Shown here: positions 60,013 to 64,000 of the stretch, in pieces
How the letters are laid out: each line of letters begins with the position of its first letter
How positions within the stretch are numbered: the first letter of the stretch is position 1
NCBI GenBank assembly: GCA_045636425.1
Contig: JAZTXM010000002.1
Coordinates: forward strand, 62,001-126,000
From: UMGS1883 sp045636425
Lineage (GTDB): Bacteria > Bacillota > Clostridia > UMGS1883
Length of the DNA: 64,000 bases
Reading direction: 5' to 3'
The notes under the pieces: model-generated
The model's database searches: none
What the model was told of the DNA's origin: nothing
Seen by the model: the letters and a program-made list of their open reading frames with translations, nothing else
Translations under genes and position numbers: made by a program

Positions 60013-60548
60013 GTTCCTTTGCCCTCGTCTATGCCGCTTCATTATTTTCGCTCTCTGAAGATGAAAATCTTTGTGATGTCTTTATGGAGCAGCTCTCCGA
60101 AATTGATACTATCATAAGGGGAAACAGCGAATATACTGTCCTTCTTAACTCCCCCACACTTTCTTTGGAGCAGAGGACTTCGCTTATTGATGAGGCATTT
60201 TCCTCTGCCCATGAGTATGTGATAAATTTCCTTAAGCTTTTGTGCGAAAAAAAGTGTATACACGTTTTTTCAGATTGCGTAAAGGAATACAGGAAGCTTT
60301 ATAACAAAAAGAATAACATTGAAAATGTTACCGCCATAACGGCTGTGCCGCTTGAGGGTGAACTTAAGGAAAAGCTTATTTCAAAGCTTGAAAAAGAGTA
60401 CGGCAAAAAAATCCGGCTTGAAACAAAGGTTGACAAATCAATTTTAGGCGGTATCATTTTGAGAACAGAAAATTCGCAGACGGATGCAAGCGTACGTGCA
60501 CGGCTTGAGGCTTTAAAGGCACAGCTTTCTTCCGAACAAATAGATTGA
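60009..60548 (+). CDS. atpH: ATP synthase F1 subunit delta
   Basis: Stalk subunit (179 aa) joining the b dimer to the alpha/beta crown (OSCP/delta family). The N-terminal helical domain begins SFALVYAASLFSLSEDEN. The C-terminal conserved segment KKIRLETKVDKSILGGIILR is followed by DASVRARLEALKAQL. The ATG overlaps the atpF stop (ATGA) with AGAGGTG upstream. Length and order in the operon are standard. Confidence 0.95.
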   Translation: MSSFALVYAASLFSLSEDENLCDVFMEQLSEIDTIIRGNSEYTVLLNSPTLSLEQRTSLIDEAFSSAHEYVINFLKLLCEKKCIHVFSDCVKEYRKLYNKKNNIENVTAITAVPLEGELKEKLISKLEKEYGKKIRLETKVDKSILGGIILRTENSQTDASVRARLEALKAQLSSEQID

Positions 60549-60558
60549 AGGTGAAATA

Positions 60559-62073
60559 ATGCAGCTTAAATCCGATGAAATCAGTAAGATTATAAAAGAC
60601 CAGATAAAAAATTATTCCAATAAAACCGAGCAAAAGGAAACCGGCTACGTGGTTGAAGTCGGCGATGGTATTGCAAAGGTAAAAGGACTTGACAACTGCA
60701 TGAGTAATGAGCTTGTAGAGTTCTCAAACGGCGAGGCGGCAATGGCACTTAACCTTGAGGAAAACCTTGTCAGCCTTGTTATTTTAGGCGATGATTCTGC
60801 TATCCGTGAGGGTGATATTGTTAAGCGTACAGGTGCGGTAGTAAGCGTTCCTGTGGGCGAGGCAATGATTGGCAGAGTTGTTAATGCCCTCGGTCAGCCT
60901 ATCGACGGCAAAGGTCCCGTCCTGACCAATGAGATTCGTCCCATTGAATCTCCCGCACCCGGAATTATTGAAAGAAAGTCCGTAAGCGTTCCGCTTCAGA
61001 CAGGTATTAAGGCTATAGATTCCATGATTCCCATCGGCCGCGGTCAGCGTGAGCTTATTATCGGCGACCGTCAGACGGGTAAATCTACAATCGGTCTTGA
61101 CACAATTATCAATCAAAAAGGTAAGGACGTTATCTGTATCTATGTAGCAATAGGTCAGAAGAAGTCTACCGTTGCACAGCTTGTTGATACGCTTGAGAAA
61201 AGCGGTGCAATGGATTATACAACCGTTGTTGCCGCTACGGCAAGCGAGCTTGCTCCCCTTCAGTATATCGCACCCTATTCGGGCTGTGCTATGGGTGAGT
61301 ACTTCATGCATCAGGGCAAGGACGTTCTCGTTGTATATGATGACCTTTCAAAGCATGCGGTGGCATACCGTGCACTTTCGCTTCTTATCCGCCGTCCTCC
61401 GGGACGTGAAGCATACCCCGGTGACGTTTTCTACCTTCATTCAAGACTTTTGGAAAGAGCTGCCAGACTCGCTCCCGAATACGGTGGCGGTTCACTTACA
61501 GCACTCCCCATCATTGAAACACAGGCAGGCGACGTTTCGGCATATATCCCCACAAACGTAATTTCTATTACAGATGGTCAGATATTCCTGGAAACCGAGC
61601 TTTTCCATTCAGGCGTTATGCCTGCGGTTAACCCCGGTATTTCCGTAAGCCGTGTTGGCGGTAACGCTCAGATTAAAGCGATGAAAAAGGTTTCGGGTAC
61701 GCTTAAGCTTGCGTATTCACAGTATCGTGAATTGCAGTCCTTTGCTCAGTTCGGAAGCGACCTTGACCCGGACACAAAAATGCGTCTTGAACAGGGTGAG
61801 AGAATCGTTGAGGTTCTTAAGCAGGACAGAAACGCTCCCGTATCCGTTGAGCATCAGGTAGTTATTATCTACGCTGTTATCAATGATTATCTTAAGGAAA
61901 TTGCCACAGAGGACGTAAGGGATTTTGAAAAATCACTTTTCGACTATGTGGATAACACCTATCCGAAGATTATTTCAAATATAGCCCAAACGGGTGAGCT
62001 TTCTTCCGAAACGGAGGAAATGATTAAAAATGCGGTTGCCGAGTGCGTACAAAAATTTCTCGCCCGCAAGTGA
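60559..62073 (+). CDS. atpA: ATP synthase F1 subunit alpha
   Basis: Non-catalytic nucleotide-binding subunit (504 aa) of the F1 head. It has the P-loop GDRQTGKSTIG (about residues 169-179), the N-terminal beta-barrel GYVVEVGDGIAKVKGLDN, the signature PAVNPGISVSRVGG and the arginine-finger region within it. The length is normal. AAGGTG lies five bases before the ATG. Confidence 0.98.
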   Translation: MQLKSDEISKIIKDQIKNYSNKTEQKETGYVVEVGDGIAKVKGLDNCMSNELVEFSNGEAAMALNLEENLVSLVILGDDSAIREGDIVKRTGAVVSVPVGEAMIGRVVNALGQPIDGKGPVLTNEIRPIESPAPGIIERKSVSVPLQTGIKAIDSMIPIGRGQRELIIGDRQTGKSTIGLDTIINQKGKDVICIYVAIGQKKSTVAQLVDTLEKSGAMDYTTVVAATASELAPLQYIAPYSGCAMGEYFMHQGKDVLVVYDDLSKHAVAYRALSLLIRRPPGREAYPGDVFYLHSRLLERAARLAPEYGGGSLTALPIIETQAGDVSAYIPTNVISITDGQIFLETELFHSGVMPAVNPGISVSRVGGNAQIKAMKKVSGTLKLAYSQYRELQSFAQFGSDLDPDTKMRLEQGERIVEVLKQDRNAPVSVEHQVVIIYAVINDYLKEIATEDVRDFEKSLFDYVDNTYPKIISNIAQTGELSSETEEMIKNAVAECVQKFLARK

Positions 62074-62084
62074 GGTGACGCAAT

Positions 62085-62918
62085 ATGCCTTCAATGAAAG
62101 CAATTAAAAACAGAATAAAAAGCGTCGAAAACACCCGTCAGATTACGAAGGCGATGCAGCTTGTTGCCACCAGTAAAATGAAAAAGGCAAAAGAACGCAT
62201 CGAAGAAAGCCGTCCGTTTTTTGAAACGCTTTCCGAAGCCTTGGAGAATATCAGCAAAAACAATAAGGACTTTTCCTCACCTTTCACTAAAGAAGCAAAA
62301 GAGGGAAAGGCATGCCATATTGTTATTGCAGGTGACAGAGGGCTTGCAGGCGGATACAATAACAACTTATTCAAGTCCCTGGATTATAAGGACGGGGATA
62401 TTATCTTCCCTATCGGGAAAAAAGTTTTGGAATACTTTTCTAAAAAGAATGTATCCTTTTTCACTACCGCATATTCCGTTGCGGCAGATGTGAAAATTTC
62501 CGACTGTAACAGCATCGGTCAGGTGCTTTCCGAGGCTTTTCTTAAAGGCGATTTTACTTCTCTTGATATTTATTACACAGGATTTGTAAATGTATTATCT
62601 CAGGTTCCTGCATCAAAGAAAATATTGCCCATTTCTTCTTCGGAAAGGGAGCCTGACAAGGTGCAGAGCCTCATCATTTACGACCCTTCTCCCGAAGCTG
62701 TATATGAAAAAATTATTCCGCATTATATAGGCGGTATAGTATACGGCGGTGTGTGTGAATCCATTGCCTCCGAGCTTAGTGCACGCAGAACGGCAATGGA
62801 AAACGCAACCGACAATGCAGGCGAAATAATTGACAGTTTGAGCCTGAAATATAACAGAGCCAGACAGGCGGCAATTACACAGGAGCTAACCGAGATAGTC
62901 GCGGGTTCCAACCAATAA
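62085..62918 (+). CDS. atpG: ATP synthase F1 subunit gamma
   Basis: Central shaft subunit (277 aa) that turns inside the alpha/beta ring. The N-terminal coil starts MKAIKNRIKSVENTRQITKAMQLVATSKMKKAKE, the middle domain has IVIAGDRGLAGGYNNNLFK, and the C-terminal coil ends RRTAMENATDNAGEIIDSLSLKYNRARQAAITQELTEIVAG. All are conserved in the family, and the length is slightly short (usual 285-290). GAGGTG precedes the ATG. Confidence 0.97.
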   Translation: MPSMKAIKNRIKSVENTRQITKAMQLVATSKMKKAKERIEESRPFFETLSEALENISKNNKDFSSPFTKEAKEGKACHIVIAGDRGLAGGYNNNLFKSLDYKDGDIIFPIGKKVLEYFSKKNVSFFTTAYSVAADVKISDCNSIGQVLSEAFLKGDFTSLDIYYTGFVNVLSQVPASKKILPISSSEREPDKVQSLIIYDPSPEAVYEKIIPHYIGGIVYGGVCESIASELSARRTAMENATDNAGEIIDSLSLKYNRARQAAITQELTEIVAGSNQ

Positions 62919-62936
62919 TGAAAGGATTGATAATCC

Positions 62937-64000
62937 ATGGCAGAAAAAAACATAGGTAAGGTAATTTCGGTTATCGGACCTGTACTTGATATTAAATTTG
63001 AAAACGGACAGCTTCCCAATCTGCTTAATGCTATTGAAATTGAAACTACGGAGCGTAAAATCACACTTGAAGTAGCACAGCACATTGGCGATGATGTTGT
63101 CCGCTGTATCGCTATGAGTTCTACTGATGGACTTGTCCGCGGTATGGATGCACTTGATACGGGAAAGAAAATCAGCGTCCCCGTAGGAGAGTGTACTTTA
63201 GGAAGAATCTTTAATCTCCTCGGCGAGCCGGTTGACAATCAGCCTGCTCCCGAAAACCCTGAAAAATGGGAGATTCACCGCCCTGCTCCCGGCTATGACG
63301 AGCAGGAAAGTACCACGGAAATTCTGGAAACAGGAATCAAGGTCGTAGACCTTATCTGCCCCTATGCAAAGGGCGGTAAGATTGGTCTTTTCGGCGGTGC
63401 GGGTGTTGGTAAGACGGTTCTTATTATGGAGCTTATCAATAACGTTGCAAAACAGCACGGCGGTCTCAGTGTATTTACCGGTGTAGGTGAAAGAACACGT
63501 GAGGGTAATGACCTTTATAACGAAATGAAGGAATCGGGCGTTATCAATAAGACAGCCTTGGTTTACGGTCAGATGAACGAGCCTCCGGGAGCAAGAATGA
63601 GAGTTGCACTTTCAGGGCTTACCATGGCAGAATACTTCCGTGACAGAGAAGGTCAGGACGTGCTTCTCTTTATCGACAATATTTTCCGTTTCACACAGGC
63701 AGGAAGTGAGGTTTCCGCCCTTCTGGGACGTATGCCTTCTGCCGTTGGTTATCAGCCCACCTTGGCTACGGAAATGGGTGCACTTCAAGAGAGAATCACC
63801 TCCACAAAGAAAGGGTCAATCACATCTGTTCAGGCTGTTTACGTGCCTGCCGATGACCTTACCGACCCTGCTCCCGCAACAACCTTTGCGCATCTTGATG
63901 CAACCACCGTTCTTTCAAGACAGATTGCATCACAGGGTATTTATCCTGCGGTTGACCCCCTTGATTCAACTTCAAGAATTCTTACTCCCGACGTAGTGGG
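62937..64000 (+). CDS. atpD: ATP synthase F1 subunit beta, N-terminal part (runs off the window)
   Basis: Catalytic subunit of F1. About 354 codons are visible of roughly 465. The translation starts MAEKNIGKVISVIGPVLDIKF, has the P-loop GGAGVGKTVLI, GERTREGNDLYNEM with the catalytic Glu, GQMNEPPGARMRVALSGLTMAEYFRD, LLFIDNIFRFTQAGSEVSALLGRMPSAVGYQPTL, and the Walker B Asp. No frameshift is seen up to the window edge. AAAGGA lies ten bases before the ATG. The epsilon gene, expected next, is outside. Confidence 0.98.
   Translation, partial: MAEKNIGKVISVIGPVLDIKFENGQLPNLLNAIEIETTERKITLEVAQHIGDDVVRCIAMSSTDGLVRGMDALDTGKKISVPVGECTLGRIFNLLGEPVDNQPAPENPEKWEIHRPAPGYDEQESTTEILETGIKVVDLICPYAKGGKIGLFGGAGVGKTVLIMELINNVAKQHGGLSVFTGVGERTREGNDLYNEMKESGVINKTALVYGQMNEPPGARMRVALSGLTMAEYFRDREGQDVLLFIDNIFRFTQAGSEVSALLGRMPSAVGYQPTLATEMGALQERITSTKKGSITSVQAVYVPADDLTDPAPATTFAHLDATTVLSRQIASQGIYPAVDPLDSTSRILTPDVV

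Noticed and set aside
1..64000. Search by eye for CRISPR arrays, transposases, integrases, phage genes, rRNA and tRNA genes
   Set aside because: No direct-repeat arrays, inverted-repeat-bounded transposase genes, phage modules, rRNA or tRNA genes were recognised. A tRNA could only hide in the few gaps, and none shows the TTCRANNC arm in a good context.

Overview
This 64-kb window looks like chromosome from a low-GC, Gram-positive anaerobe of the Bacillota, most likely class Clostridia; the genus cannot be told from the sequence. The evidence is a PolC-type replicative polymerase, a Phe T-box leader before pheS, an S-layer-homology (SLH) surface protein, Lgt, TagO/WecB, promoters of the vegetative form TTGAC(A/T)-N17-TATAAT-like, strong Shine-Dalgarno sites, and an ATP synthase c subunit with a complete sodium-binding signature. 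There is no phage, transposon, CRISPR, rRNA or tRNA.

Layout, left to right. 1-2.2 kb: pheS and the 5' part of pheT (minus strand) behind a T-box. 2.3-8.4 kb: a polysaccharide-use island of two sugar ABC permeases, a heparinase II/III-like protein and a DUF2264 protein, with a promoter before each of the last two and one before the permeases. 8.5-20.3 kb: polC (without its usual exonuclease domain) and ispG, an SLH protein, lgt, a pair of M16-peptidase-like genes, an Asn-rich lipoprotein and, on the plus strand, a 43-residue Cys/Gly membrane peptide. 20.3-49 kb: a large extracellular-polysaccharide locus transcribed outward from divergent promoters at 44.9-45.0 kb. Its minus arm is gap-poor for about 24.6 kb and ends with the housekeeping genes rdgB, a UPF0178 gene and an ABC-F ATPase. 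Its plus arm holds four genes. 49-52.5 kb: a LysR regulator with an AlgI-like MBOAT and an SGNH-type protein, probably for O-acetylation. 52.6-54.3 kb: a TRAP-type large permease with a small membrane protein. 54.4-64 kb: trpS, tagO-like, wecB, then the Na+-type F1Fo operon atpZ-I-B-E-F-H-A-G-D, cut by the window edge.

How the genes fit together. The polysaccharide locus supplies UDP-glucuronate (Ugd), UDP-galacturonate (4-epimerase, and perhaps a galacturonokinase-like GHMP kinase) and a dTDP-4-amino-4,6-dideoxysugar (RfbA, RfbB and a DegT aminotransferase; no RmlC or RmlD). A PglC/WcaJ-like phosphosugar transferase would start the lipid-linked unit, several glycosyltransferases extend it, and Wzx- and Wzy-like proteins flip and polymerise it. 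What stands out is five ATP-grasp proteins (three carboxylate-amine-ligase-like, two TupA-like), a FemAB/GNAT-like transferase and two short DegT-fold proteins. Together these suggest a uronic-acid polymer with amide-linked amino acids, reminiscent of teichuronopeptide. That product is an inference, not something the sequence shows.

The main points for follow-up are the exonuclease-less PolC, the ATP-grasp-rich locus with its duplicated module, the galacturonokinase-like GHMP kinase, the Na+ signature of AtpE, and the small Cys-rich peptide gene.
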